From: CAZMGV01 sp964621525 [NCBI: uncultured bacterium]
GTDB lineage: Bacteria > JAGRBM01
Assembly (NCBI GenBank): GCA_964621525.1
Contig: CAZUMS010000048.1
Location: 1-12,039 of the forward strand
Direction of reading: 5' to 3'
DNA: 12,039 nt
A program made the position numbers and the translations under genes. Below the pieces are notes generated by a model. The model was given only the letters and a program-made list of their open reading frames with translations, was not told the origin of the DNA and made no database searches. Below, piece after piece: positions 1 through 7,692 of this stretch. Positions within the stretch are counted from its first letter, which is position 1, and each line of letters starts with the position of its first letter.

Positions 1-142
1 GATCGAAACCGTACTTCTTGAAGAGAGTCAGCGCCGCCTGGATCAACGCCTCCTGGGTTTCCTTGCTCCGGACCTGCCGGGTCTGCTTGACCCACCGGGT
101 TCCGGTCTCCTTGTGGTCCGTCTGCCTGGAGCTGGCCTTCAT
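1..142 (-). CDS. TetR-family transcriptional regulator, N-terminal part (runs off left edge)
   Basis: Only the first 47 codons are in the window. After a basic, poorly conserved stretch of about 24 residues comes RSKETQEALIQAALTLFKK followed by YGFD. This is the typical first helix of the TetR DNA-binding domain (R-x-x-I-L-x-A-A-L-x-L-F-x-x-x-G-x). The helix-turn-helix and ligand domain would lie beyond base 1. The ATG at 142-140 overlaps the cysN stop at 141-139 as ATGA, which implies translational coupling and cotranscription with cysDN; a GGTGG sits five bases upstream. TetR proteins are dimeric repressors that bind palindromes, so the inverted repeat in the cysD/cysC spacer is a plausible target. 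That link is inference. The family call rests on one helix and is fairly, not fully, sure. Confidence 0.75.
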   Translation of the reverse strand, partial: MKASSRQTDHKETGTRWVKQTRQVRSKETQEALIQAALTLFKKYGFD

Positions 143-1935
143 GAGTCCACCAGAATTCCGCGCTCCCGGAGGAGCGCCAGCATCTTGTCGACCGTTTCAT
201 CCGTCAGGCTGCTGCTGGCGGCGAGTAGGAGATCAGCATGACCTCCGGTCCCCTGACTTCCCGTCGACTGGACCCTGATTTCCAGCAATGCACAGCCGAG
301 CGAGGATCGGGTTTCCTCGGAGTCCGGTAAAATCCCTTCAGGCGCCGGGATGATCGCTATGTTTCCCGCCTTGGTAAGGGCAAGAGCCTGCTCGACCAGA
401 CGGAGCCGCCAGCCCCCTGGACCGACTGAGGAAGCGGCTTCTTCGAAACAGTAAGCGGCACGTCCATTATCGAAGAGTGCCCGTTCGAGTGTAGCGGCAA
501 CGGCCTGCCGCTTCTGCACCGATTCCCCGGATATGAGAATGAGCGCGGGGGTCTGGCCGAACCTGGCCGCCCGTTCGGCGGGGGAAACCCGCTCGAAACG
601 GACGGCGCCCGTTTCTGTCCGGGAGGCTGTATTCTCCGGCGAAAGCAGCATGCCGGCGCCGACCGTCACGTTCGTGAGCCGGTCGATAACGATGAAAGAG
701 CCCGTGCTGCGGTTATCGGTATAGGGATCCCAGATGACCGGTTCGCTGAAGGTGATCCTGCATCTGCCGATCTCGTTCAGTCCGAGCGACGGGACAGACC
801 GGCGTTCGAGCGTATTGATGTCAATTGCATGCTCGAGCCGGTCGATAATGGCATTGCCGAACCGGGTCGTGTGCTTGGCGTAATACTGTTTGCCCGGGAC
901 CATCGGCGCTTCCGACATCCATACCAGCATGGCATCGAGGGTCTGGGCGATGCGGGGAGTGCTGCCGGTCTTCGCCAGCATGTCGCCCCGGCTGAGATCG
1001 ATTTCATCCTCGAGGGAAATGACCGGTGCCTGCGCGGCGACAGCCTCCTCCCGCTCGTTCCCGTATAGAGTGATGGATTTGACGCGCGACGTACGGCGCG
1101 ACGGCAGGGCGATGACGTTGTCGCCCACCCGGACGGATCCCGACTCGACCGTTCCGGCGAATCCCCGGAACGTCTGGTCCGGCCGGATGACGTACTGGAC
1201 CGGGAGCCGGAACTCCTGCCCGGAAGCATCCCCGCCGACCGGAACGCTTTCCAGGTACTCCATGAACGTCGGGCCGGTGTACCACGGCGCCCGGCTGCCG
1301 CGTTCGACCACGTTATCGCCTCCCAGAGCCGACATCGGAATGAAATCCACCGTGCCGAGATCCAGTTTCCGGGCGAACGCGAGATAGTCGGACCGGATCC
1401 TGCCGAAGACCTCTGCGGAGAAGCCCACGAGATCCATCTTGTTCACGGCCACGAGCACGTGCCGGATTCCAAGAAGCGATACGATGAAACTGTGACGGCG
1501 GGTCTGGGTGGATATGCCTTTCCGGGCGTCGATCAGGATCACGGCGAGGTCGCAGGTGGAAGCGCCCGTCGCCATGTTTCGGGTGTACTGCTCGTGACCG
1601 GGAGTGTCGGCGATGATGAACTTGCGCCTGGACGTCGAGAAGTACCGGTAGGCCACATCGATGGTGATGCCCTGCTCGCGCTCGGCTTTCAGGCCGTCTA
1701 CGAGCAGCGAGAGGTCCAGTTCACCACCGGCATTGCCGACGGTTTTCGAGTCCTTGTGAATTGCCTGAAGCTGATCCTCGTAGATCATCTTGGAGTCGTG
1801 CAGAAGCCGGCCGATAAGCGTGCTTTTCCCGTCGTCCACGGAGCCGCAGGTGAGAAACCGGAGCAGCTCCTTCTGTTCGTGCTCGGCGAGGTAAGCCTCG
1901 ATATCCTTTTCGATCAGTTCCGACTGGTGCGACAT
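139..1935 (-). CDS. cysN: Sulfate adenylyltransferase GTPase subunit CysN with a degenerate C-terminal APS-kinase-like domain
   Basis: CysN is the GTPase subunit of ATP sulfurylase; GTP hydrolysis drives CysD to make APS from ATP and sulfate. The protein has 598 residues. The EF-Tu-like G domain shows the P-loop GSVDDGKST (31-39), DTPGHEQY (110-117) and NKMD (165-168), followed by beta-barrel domains to about residue 445. E. coli CysN is about 475 residues long. The extra 150 residues (about 452-598) resemble CysC in order: PALILISG where the P-loop strand should be, then TLERALFDNGRAAYCFE, and a final DETVDKMLALLRERGI helix. The GxxGxGKS P-loop and DGD motif are absent, so kinase activity is unlikely. 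The start at 1935 is chosen because it overlaps the cysD stop (TGATG), has AGGGG eight bases upstream and gives a normal N-terminus; the open frame further upstream is a cysD shadow. Confidence 0.96.
   Translation of the reverse strand: MSHQSELIEKDIEAYLAEHEQKELLRFLTCGSVDDGKSTLIGRLLHDSKMIYEDQLQAIHKDSKTVGNAGGELDLSLLVDGLKAEREQGITIDVAYRYFSTSRRKFIIADTPGHEQYTRNMATGASTCDLAVILIDARKGISTQTRRHSFIVSLLGIRHVLVAVNKMDLVGFSAEVFGRIRSDYLAFARKLDLGTVDFIPMSALGGDNVVERGSRAPWYTGPTFMEYLESVPVGGDASGQEFRLPVQYVIRPDQTFRGFAGTVESGSVRVGDNVIALPSRRTSRVKSITLYGNEREEAVAAQAPVISLEDEIDLSRGDMLAKTGSTPRIAQTLDAMLVWMSEAPMVPGKQYYAKHTTRFGNAIIDRLEHAIDINTLERRSVPSLGLNEIGRCRITFSEPVIWDPYTDNRSTGSFIVIDRLTNVTVGAGMLLSPENTASRTETGAVRFERVSPAERAARFGQTPALILISGESVQKRQAVAATLERALFDNGRAAYCFEEAASSVGPGGWRLRLVEQALALTKAGNIAIIPAPEGILPDSEETRSSLGCALLEIRVQSTGSQGTGGHADLLLAASSSLTDETVDKMLALLRERGILVDS
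452..582 (-). other. Degenerate APS-kinase-like segment within cysN (core of residues about 452-495)
   Basis: This marks the DNA for CysN residues about 452-495, the best-matching part of the C-terminal extension. It aligns by eye with the start of the CysC encoded at 2991: strand ALILISG against TVWFTG, then TLERALFDNGR against KLEETLKNSYGK. In place of GLSGAGKS it reads ISGESVQKRQ, which cannot form a Walker A loop. The rest of the extension (to residue 598) matches the later CysC elements more loosely. The alignment was made by eye without a profile search. Confidence 0.6.
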
Positions 1936-2843
1936 CAGAAGTACCCCTCGCGCTTCTTCTGCTCCATCGACCCCTGCTCGTCGTAGTCGATCATGCGCCC
2001 CTGCCGCTCGGACTGCTTCGCCAGCAGCATCTCCTGGATGATTTCGGGCAGGGTCGCCGCATTCGATTCGATGGCGCCTGAAAGCGGATAGCAGCCGAGC
2101 GTGCGGAAGCGGACTTTTTTCGTGACCGGCTTCTCGCCCGGCAGGAACCGGAACCGCTCGTCGTCCACCATGATCAGGTTGCCGTCGCGCTCCACCACCG
2201 GCCGCGCCGCCGAAAAATAGAGCGGGACAATCGGGATCTTCTCGAGATGGATGTATTGCCACACGTCGAGTTCGGTCCAGTTGGAGAGCGGGAATACGCG
2301 GATGCTTTCCCCCTTGTTCACCTTGCCGTTGTAAAGCTTCCACAGTTCCGGGCGCTGGTTCTTCGGGTCCCAGCGGTGGAACTTGTCGCGGAAGGAGTAG
2401 ACCCGTTCCTTGGCGCGGGATTTTTCCTCGTCGCGCCGGGCGCCGCCGAAGGCGGCGTTATAGCCGCCTTCGTTCAGGGCCTGGATGAGTCCCTCGGTCT
2501 TCATGACCTGCGTGTGCTTCTGGCTGCCATGGTCGAACGGGTTGATGTTCTCGGCGGCGCCGCGGGGATTGATGTGCACCCGGAGATCGAGGCCGAGCCG
2601 CTTCGCGGTCTCGTCCCGGAACGTGATCATGTCGCGGAACTTCCAGCGCGTGTCCACGTGCAGCAGCGGGAACGGCAGTTTGCCCGGATTGAAGGCTTTC
2701 AGGGCAAGGTGCAGCATCACCGACGAATCCTTGCCGATGGAATAGAGCATCACCGGATTATCGAACTCGGCTGCCACCTCGCGGATGATGTGGATGCTTT
2801 CCGCTTCGAGCTGCTGAAGGTGTGTGAGCCTGTGTCGTGCCAT
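1935..2843 (-). CDS. cysD: Sulfate adenylyltransferase subunit 2 CysD
   Basis: CysD is the catalytic PP-loop subunit of ATP sulfurylase and works with CysN to form APS from sulfate and ATP, the first step of assimilatory sulfate activation. At 302 residues it equals the usual family length. The N-terminus ([20 protein letters not shown]) is diagnostic. The ATP-binding PP-loop SIGKDSS is at 35-41, followed by [13 protein letters not shown] (60-72), where most homologues I recall have G instead of R in [23 protein letters not shown] (133-147) and [14 protein letters not shown] (247-260) are also typical. The start at 2843 is preferred over an in-frame ATG at 2900 because it reproduces the family N-terminus, and 2900 lies inside the promoter palindrome. 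The stop TGA shares a base with the cysN ATG, so the two subunits are coupled. Confidence 0.97.
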   Translation of the reverse strand: MARHRLTHLQQLEAESIHIIREVAAEFDNPVMLYSIGKDSSVMLHLALKAFNPGKLPFPLLHVDTRWKFRDMITFRDETAKRLGLDLRVHINPRGAAENINPFDHGSQKHTQVMKTEGLIQALNEGGYNAAFGGARRDEEKSRAKERVYSFRDKFHRWDPKNQRPELWKLYNGKVNKGESIRVFPLSNWTELDVWQYIHLEKIPIVPLYFSAARPVVERDGNLIMVDDERFRFLPGEKPVTKKVRFRTLGCYPLSGAIESNAATLPEIIQEMLLAKQSERQGRMIDYDEQGSMEQKKREGYF

Positions 2844-2870
2844 TCCCGCCCTGACCTGCCTGAAAAGCGG

Positions 2871-2890
2871 CACCGGGCACATGCCCGGTG
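2871..2890 (-). other. GC-rich hairpin in the predicted cysD 5' leader
   Basis: CACCGGGC and GCCCGGTG form a perfect 8-bp stem with a 4-nt loop. It directly abuts the promoter palindrome and lies about 28 bases before the cysD start. If transcription starts near 2894 as predicted, the hairpin sits at the very 5' end of the cysDN mRNA. The following bases CCGCTTTTC give only a weak U tract, so it may be a 5' stabilising stem-loop or a weak attenuator. The structure is visible; the role is not. Confidence 0.45.
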
Positions 2891-2893
2891 CGA

Positions 2894-2922
2894 TTGACAA
2901 AATGTAAATCTGGTTTTACATT
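2894..2922 (+). promoter_or_regulatory. Predicted sigma70-type promoter for cysC
   Basis: TTGACA (2894-2899, perfect -35) is followed after 17 bp by TACATT (2917-2922, 4 of 6 bases of the -10 consensus). Transcription would begin near 2929, about 60 bases before the cysC ATG. It is the mirror image of the cysD promoter within the same palindrome. Confidence 0.6.
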
Positions 2923-2929
2923 TTGTCAA
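2901..2929 (-). promoter_or_regulatory. Predicted sigma70-type promoter for cysDN-tetR
   Basis: On the minus strand TTGACA (2929-2924) is followed after 17 bp by TACATT (2906-2901). Transcription would begin near 2894, giving a cysD leader of about 50 bases that contains the hairpin at 2871-2890. This promoter occupies the same base pairs as the cysC promoter, so two polymerases could not bind at once. Confidence 0.6.
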
Positions 2930-2990
2930 TCGCAATCCACAGAGCTTTTGCCGGCTTCTCAAAACGGACTGCGGCAGCAAGGAATTCCAC

Positions 2991-3527
2991 ATGCAACAGG
3001 GCTTTACGGTCTGGTTCACCGGCCTCTCGGGTGCCGGGAAAAGCACCCTGGCCGGGAAACTCGAGGAAACCCTGAAGAATTCCTACGGCAAGAGGACTGA
3101 AATCCTGGACGGAGACGTGATCCGGACGCATCTCTCGAAGGGGCTGGGTTTCTCCAGAGATGACCGGGATACGAATGTCCTCCGTGTCGCCTGGCTCTGC
3201 GAGGTGCTTACGCGCAACGGCGTCGGTACAATTGCGGCGACAATCAGCCCTTACCGGGATACGCGCCAGCGAGCCCGCGAGATGATCGGCTCTGACAGGT
3301 TTATCGAGGTTTACCTGGACGTTCCGTTCGAGGAGTGCGAGAAACGCGATGTGAAGGGGCTCTATGCCCAGGTGCGCAGCGGAGCCATCCAGTCGTTCAC
3401 CGGCCGGGATGACCCCTACGAACCGCCGGTCCGTCCCGAAGTCGTCTGCCGCACGCACGAAGAAACCGTTGACGAAAGTATTGGGAAAATCGTCGATGAA
3501 CTTCGGCGACGCCGCCTTATCGATTGA
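2991..3527 (+). CDS. cysC: Adenylylsulfate (APS) kinase CysC
   Basis: CysC phosphorylates APS to PAPS, the step after CysDN. The 178-residue protein is intact: P-loop GLSGAGKST (11-19), ILDGDVIRTHL (38-48), GLGFSRDDRDTN (51-62), the ISPYRDTR segment with the serine that is phosphorylated in this family (S86), KGLYAQVRSG (122-131) and FTGRDDPYEPP (136-146). It begins almost directly at the P-loop strand and lacks the roughly 20-residue N-terminal extension of E. coli CysC. AAGGA (2979-2983) lies seven bases before the ATG. It diverges from cysD and shares its palindromic promoter. The intact motifs contrast with the decayed copy fused to CysN. Confidence 0.96.
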   Translation: MQQGFTVWFTGLSGAGKSTLAGKLEETLKNSYGKRTEILDGDVIRTHLSKGLGFSRDDRDTNVLRVAWLCEVLTRNGVGTIAATISPYRDTRQRAREMIGSDRFIEVYLDVPFEECEKRDVKGLYAQVRSGAIQSFTGRDDPYEPPVRPEVVCRTHEETVDESIGKIVDELRRRRLID

Positions 3528-3589
3528 CCGGAACGGCCCGATATTCCTTGACGTTTCAGGTCGATGTGCTTGGCAAAACGGGGGAGAAA

Positions 3590-3617
3590 AAACTTGGTGC
3601 GCCATGTGGGACAGGAT
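3590..3617 (+). repeat. 28-bp direct repeat, copy 1
   Basis: AAACTTGGTGCGCC followed by ATGTGGGACAGGAT is repeated exactly and in the same orientation at 12012-12039. This copy lies in the 126-bp spacer between the convergent cysC and kdpE. The match begins after a 5-base difference zone on the left (GAGAA versus TCAGA context); its right limit cannot be judged because the other copy meets the window edge. I do not recognise the element. A remnant of an insertion sequence end or a dispersed repeat are the likeliest options. Confidence 0.85.
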
Positions 3618-3653
3618 CAAAACCCGAGGGAACTTTAACCTAATAGTCAGCCT

Positions 3654-4370
3654 TTACTCCGGCACAAGAAGCCGGTAGCCGACGCCTGTTTCGGTCCGGA
3701 AGATCGCTGTTTTAGCGGGATCGGGTTCGAGCTTGCGGCGCAGGTGTGCCACGTAGACCCGCAGGTACTGGACCTGGTCCGAATGGCCGGGACCCCACAC
3801 AGCATTAAGCAGCTGCCGGTGCGTGACCACCTTACCCGCCGACTGGATCAGCGTGACCAGCAGCTTGTATTCGATGGCTGTCAGCTGGATTTCGTTCCCG
3901 TTCAGGAATACCTGCCGGGCATCGAGATCCACCCGGAGCGGCCCGGTGATGAATTCGCCTCCGGCCGAAGCAGTCCGGTTCTGGTGACGGAGCGCGACCC
4001 GGATACGGGCCAGCAGTTCAGGCACGCCGAACGGCTTCGTCAGGTAGTCGTCGGCACCGGCGTCCAGCGCAGAAACCTTGTCGGTTTCCTGTCCCCGTGC
4101 GGAGAGAACGATCACCGGGATCTTCGACCACTGCCGGAGCCGCCGCGTCACTTCCAGCCCGTCCATATCGGGCAGGCCGAGATCGAGCAGAATGACGTCC
4201 GGGACGTTCTGCCGGGCGGCGAGCAGGCCTGACTCTCCGTTTTCGGCATCCAGCACCCGGTAGCCATGACCTTCCAGCGCCGGGATCAGGAACTTCCGGA
4301 GCTGGGGCTCGTCCTCGATGACGAGAATCAGGGGGCCGGGCGTCACCGGAATCTTCGGAGCATCAGCCAT
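3654..4370 (-). CDS. kdpE: Response regulator KdpE
   Basis: KdpE is the OmpR-type response regulator that, once phosphorylated by KdpD, activates kdp transcription when potassium is limiting or osmolarity is high. The 238-residue protein has a receiver domain with the acidic cluster ED (19-20), phosphoacceptor D63 in ILLDLGLPDMDG, S90 and K112 (TKPFG). A winged-helix domain (about 140-238) follows, ending TETGVGYRLL. The ATG at 4370 overlaps the end of kdpD by eight bases (ATGGCTGA). A second in-frame ATG at 4379 would add three residues; neither has a strong ribosome binding site, so coupling to kdpD translation is likely. The open frame extends farther upstream only as a kdpD shadow. Confidence 0.96.
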   Translation of the reverse strand: MADAPKIPVTPGPLILVIEDEPQLRKFLIPALEGHGYRVLDAENGESGLLAARQNVPDVILLDLGLPDMDGLEVTRRLRQWSKIPVIVLSARGQETDKVSALDAGADDYLTKPFGVPELLARIRVALRHQNRTASAGGEFITGPLRVDLDARQVFLNGNEIQLTAIEYKLLVTLIQSAGKVVTHRQLLNAVWGPGHSDQVQYLRVYVAHLRRKLEPDPAKTAIFRTETGVGYRLLVPE

Positions 4371-7071
4371 GGGGTGCATCCGGAAGCGTGGAGCGGGCGG
4401 TCTCCTGGTCCTCGAAGAGTGGAATCCGGAAGCGGAAACAGGCGCCTCCGGAGGGGCGGTTCTCGGCCCAGATGCGCCCGCCATGCGCCGCGAGTATGGC
4501 CCGGCAGATCGGAAGTCCGAGCCCGGTTCCCGGTAGCCTCCGGTCCGGCTCAATCCGGTAGAACTTCTCGAAAATCCGGTCCAGCTCGCCTGGAGGAATT
4601 CCCGGACCCTGGTCCAGCACCCGCACCTCGATCTCTCCGTCGAGCGCCTCGCCCTCGATCTCGATGGGAGTTCCGGACGGCGTATACTTGACGGCGTTTT
4701 CCACGAGATTGATCAGCACCTGTTCGATGAGAACCGGATCCACCGGAACGCTCACGACCGTGCCGGGCATCTTCACACGGACATCCCTGCCCCGGATGGC
4801 GCTTTCGAGGCGGGCGAGCGCCCCGCCAACCACTTCTTCCAGCGGATACCATTCCCGGTTCGCCTGAATCGCCCCCGATTCGAGCCGCGTGAGATCCAGA
4901 ATCTCCGTCACCATGGCATTCAGCCGCTCCGACTCCTGGCGGATCGTAAGCAGCAGCTCCCGGCTCTGCTCGCCCGAGTAGCTGACCTTCTGGTCCAGAA
5001 GGCTGGTGGCGGCGCCGGTGATGGCGGCCAGCGGCGTCCGGACGTCGTGCGACACGGTGGTGAGCAGCACGTTCCGCATCCGCTCGGTTTCGGCGGATAT
5101 CCGCACCTGCTCGGCATCCTCGGCGAGTTTTGCCCGCTCCATGGCCAGGGCCGCCTGCGAGACGAACATGCCCAGCAGCTGGTTCTGCGATGCGCTGAGC
5201 GGCTCCGGCAGGTCACGCACGTGAATTCCAATGACCCCGAGTATTTTCCCGCCGCTCTTCAGCGGGAGGTAAAGCGCCTCCGTCGAAGGCAGTGTATCGG
5301 TCCCCGGACCGGCGGGTTTCCCGTGGTCATAGACCCACCGGGCGGCCGCAAGCTCCGCCGGTTTGCGGATGAATTCATGCTCGGCGCCGGACTGAATGGC
5401 GAGTTCCCCGCGCGTATCGGGAATCAGCACACCAACTCGTGTCGACAGGAGGATTTCGACGTGGCGGCCCGCGGCATCGGCGATTTCCCCTACCCCTCTG
5501 CGGAACGCGAAGCTCCGGGTCATGGCGTAGAGAAGGGAGGTGCGGCGCTCCCGCTCTCTGGAAGTCTCCGCCTGCATCCGGATCCGGATCGTCTGGCGGC
5601 TCATCAGGACACCGGCAGTCAGAAGAACGCCGAACGTGAGGATATGACGGGTATCGGAAACAGCGAACGTGAAAAACGGGGGGACAAAAAAGAAATCGAG
5701 TGCAGCCACGCTGAGGATGCTGGCCGTTAGCGACGGCCCGCGGCCCAGCCGGCTGGCAATGAACAGAATACCAAGCAGATAAAGCATCGCCTGATCGGCG
5801 AGTTCCATAAGCGGTCTCAGGACGCTGCAAATTGCGGTCACCGCGACGACGACGCCGACAACCAGCAGATAGTCTCCCGGTGGAGAGTATTCCGTCTCCA
5901 TCCGGACCGCCGCAACGGACGGCTTCTGGTCTTCACCGGTGGTAATCAGTACGTCGATCGGGCCCGAACCTCTGACCAGTTCGTCGACCATCGAGCCGCG
6001 AAGCCGGTCCCGCCAGCGGGCATGCGTCGGCTTTCCTACGACGATCCGGGTGACGTTCTTTTGCCGGGCAACCTGCAGGATCGTGTCGCTGACGCTCTCG
6101 GAGGCGACAACGGACGTCTCCGCACCGAGCTGCTGAGCCAGCGCCAGATGCTGGTTAATCCGCTCCCGGTCTTCGACCGACCAGTTCTGCGAGGCGGAGG
6201 TTTCGATCCACAGGGCGATCCATGGGGCACGGAGCCGGTTCGCCATCCGGTAGGCTGCCCGGATCAGGTTCGCCGACTGGGGAGCGGGGCCGATCGCCAC
6301 CAGTACCCGTTCCCGGCCGGTCCACGGCTGGGTGACACCCTCTTCGCGGCGCCAGCGATTCATCTGGGCGTCTACCCGCTCCGCCGTCCGCTGAAGCGAG
6401 AGTTCCCGCAACGCGATCAGGTTCCCCTTCTTGAAGAAACTGCCCGCCGCCCGTTCCGCCACCGAGGGGATGTAGACTTTCCCTTCCTTGAGACGCTGGA
6501 GAAGGTCGTCAGGCGGGATATCGACCAGTTCCACTTCGTCGGCCTGTTCGAACACGGAATCGGGAACCGTCTCGCGGACCAGGATGCCGCTCGTCTGGGC
6601 GACGATGTCATTCAGGCTTTCCAGATGCTGGACGTTCAGCGTCGTGTAGACGTCGATACCGGCGTCCAGCAGATCGTCGATATCCTGAAACCGGCGTGCG
6701 TGCTTCGATCCGGGGGCGTTCGTGTGGGCGAATTCGTCGACGAGGATCAGGGCGGGACGGCGGTCGATCGCGCGGTCCAGATCGAATTCGTTCAGCCGGA
6801 TTCCCCGGTAGTCGATCACGCGGGGTGGAATCCGCTCGTAACCGTCGGCGAGGGTTTCGGTCTCCTTCCGGCCGTGGGTTTCGATCCAGCCGATGACGAC
6901 ATCGATTCCCTCGCGCTTTTTGGCCCGGGCGGCTTCCAGCATGGCGTAGGTCTTTCCCACACCCGGCGAGGCGCCGAAGAATATCTTCAGGCGCCCGCGT
7001 CTGGCACGAGCTTCCTCTTCCCGCGCCCTCGCGAGCATCTCTTCTGGCGACGGACGCTCGTCTTCGGCCAT
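4363..7071 (-). CDS. kdpD: Osmosensitive potassium-channel sensor histidine kinase KdpD
   Basis: KdpD is the membrane-bound kinase/phosphatase that senses potassium limitation and controls KdpE. At 902 residues it is full length (E. coli about 894). The N-terminal KdpD domain has Walker A GASPGVGKT (33-41) and Walker B LILVDEFAHTNAPG (108-121). A universal-stress-protein domain spans about 253-378. Four closely spaced membrane segments occupy about 400-490, then a GAF-like region about 520-650. The HisKA domain carries phosphoacceptor H675 in TTVSHDVRTPLAAI. The HATPase domain shows N792 (NLVENAVKYTPSG), DQGPGIP (820-826), FEKFYRIE (834-841) and GTGLGLPIC (848-856). It starts 19 bases after the kdpC stop. 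No key residue is missing. Confidence 0.97.
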   Translation of the reverse strand: MAEDERPSPEEMLARAREEEARARRGRLKIFFGASPGVGKTYAMLEAARAKKREGIDVVIGWIETHGRKETETLADGYERIPPRVIDYRGIRLNEFDLDRAIDRRPALILVDEFAHTNAPGSKHARRFQDIDDLLDAGIDVYTTLNVQHLESLNDIVAQTSGILVRETVPDSVFEQADEVELVDIPPDDLLQRLKEGKVYIPSVAERAAGSFFKKGNLIALRELSLQRTAERVDAQMNRWRREEGVTQPWTGRERVLVAIGPAPQSANLIRAAYRMANRLRAPWIALWIETSASQNWSVEDRERINQHLALAQQLGAETSVVASESVSDTILQVARQKNVTRIVVGKPTHARWRDRLRGSMVDELVRGSGPIDVLITTGEDQKPSVAAVRMETEYSPPGDYLLVVGVVVAVTAICSVLRPLMELADQAMLYLLGILFIASRLGRGPSLTASILSVAALDFFFVPPFFTFAVSDTRHILTFGVLLTAGVLMSRQTIRIRMQAETSRERERRTSLLYAMTRSFAFRRGVGEIADAAGRHVEILLSTRVGVLIPDTRGELAIQSGAEHEFIRKPAELAAARWVYDHGKPAGPGTDTLPSTEALYLPLKSGGKILGVIGIHVRDLPEPLSASQNQLLGMFVSQAALAMERAKLAEDAEQVRISAETERMRNVLLTTVSHDVRTPLAAITGAATSLLDQKVSYSGEQSRELLLTIRQESERLNAMVTEILDLTRLESGAIQANREWYPLEEVVGGALARLESAIRGRDVRVKMPGTVVSVPVDPVLIEQVLINLVENAVKYTPSGTPIEIEGEALDGEIEVRVLDQGPGIPPGELDRIFEKFYRIEPDRRLPGTGLGLPICRAILAAHGGRIWAENRPSGGACFRFRIPLFEDQETARSTLPDAPHG

Positions 7072-7090
7072 CCCTTGAAGCCTACTTCCC

Positions 7091-7672
7091 TCAGTTCAGG
7101 GCGTCGAGCGCCAGATTGAGCCTGAGAACATTGACCACCGGTTCTCCGATCAGCCCTAGCACACGGTCTTCCGTATTCGCCTGAATCAGGGCGGCGATCC
7201 GGTCCTCCGGCAGGGACCGGACTCTCGCAATCCTGCGGACCTGCCAGTGGGCGGCCGCCGGGCTGATGTGCGGATCGAGGCCGCTGCCCGATGCCGTTGC
7301 GAGATCGACCGGAACCGGCATCTGATTGTCCGGATCGGATGCCCTGAGCGCAGCGACGCGGTCCTTGAGTCCCTGCACAAAGGCCGGGTTTACAGGCCCC
7401 AGGTTTGAGCCGGACGAGGCCGCCGCATTGTAGGGGACCGGTCCGGTGGCTGACGGCCGGGACCAGAAGTACCGGTCCGACGCAAACGGCTGGCCGATCA
7501 GGTCCGATCCGATCACCTGGCCGTTCCGTTCGATCAGACTTCCGTTCGCGCGGCCCGGAAATACGAGCTGAGCGACGACCGTGACGGTCCCCGGATAGAC
7601 AATCCCGGTCAGCACGGTGAACGCAATCATCATCATCGCCGCCGGTTTCAGTTGTTCTCTGATCATTTCCAT
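7091..7672 (-). CDS. kdpC: Potassium-transporting ATPase subunit KdpC
   Basis: KdpC is the single-span subunit of KdpFABC needed for complex assembly and high-affinity function. The 193-residue protein has one N-terminal membrane helix (about 11-36, ending TVVAQLVFP), then a periplasmic domain. Family signatures are GSDLIGQPFASDRYFWSRPS (55-74), SGSNLGPVNP (87-96), ASGSGLDPHISP (127-138) with the following A-rich A-W/RVRR-type helix, and a C-terminal GEPVVNVLRLNLAL. The start at 7672 has AAGGAG at 7680-7685, seven bases upstream; an internal ATG two codons later is less well placed. It begins 20 bases after kdpB. Confidence 0.97.
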   Translation of the reverse strand: MEMIREQLKPAAMMMIAFTVLTGIVYPGTVTVVAQLVFPGRANGSLIERNGQVIGSDLIGQPFASDRYFWSRPSATGPVPYNAAASSGSNLGPVNPAFVQGLKDRVAALRASDPDNQMPVPVDLATASGSGLDPHISPAAAHWQVRRIARVRSLPEDRIAALIQANTEDRVLGLIGEPVVNVLRLNLALDALN

Positions 7673-7692
7673 GGACAGTCTCCTTCCGGATT

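Larger units (their letters stand above)
2889..2934. promoter_or_regulatory. Perfect 20-bp inverted repeat, likely operator shared by cysD and cysC
   Basis: The left arm at 2889-2908 (TGCGATTGACAAAATGTAAA) is exactly matched by its reverse complement at 2915-2934, with TCTGGT between. It is markedly AT-rich against GC-rich surroundings. The inner core TGTAAA-N6-TTTACA equals the classical enterobacterial TyrR-box consensus, but nothing nearby suggests aromatic amino acid control, so that may be chance. The repeat covers both predicted promoters, so a dimer bound here would block both genes. The TetR-type protein encoded after cysN is the best local candidate (inference). It is not a terminator: it lies between divergent genes and has no GC stem. 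Confidence 0.8.

Noticed and set aside
1936-2343. N-terminal extension of the cysN frame by 136 codons
   Set aside because: This part is in a different frame across cysD. The normal CysN start at 1935 overlaps the cysD stop and has its own AGGGG.
2903-2920. TyrR operator
   Set aside because: TGTAAA-N6-TTTACA equals the TyrR-box consensus, but no aromatic amino acid gene is nearby and the match is the core of a larger palindrome, so I did not annotate a TyrR site.
2916-3620. 234-codon open frame on the minus strand opposite cysC
   Set aside because: It overlaps the complete cysC and has no domain; its start lies in the 28-bp repeat only by coincidence of frame.
6022-7119. 365-codon open frame on the + strand
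   Set aside because: Antisense shadow of kdpD with the composition expected from reverse-complemented GC-rich codons and no recognisable motif.
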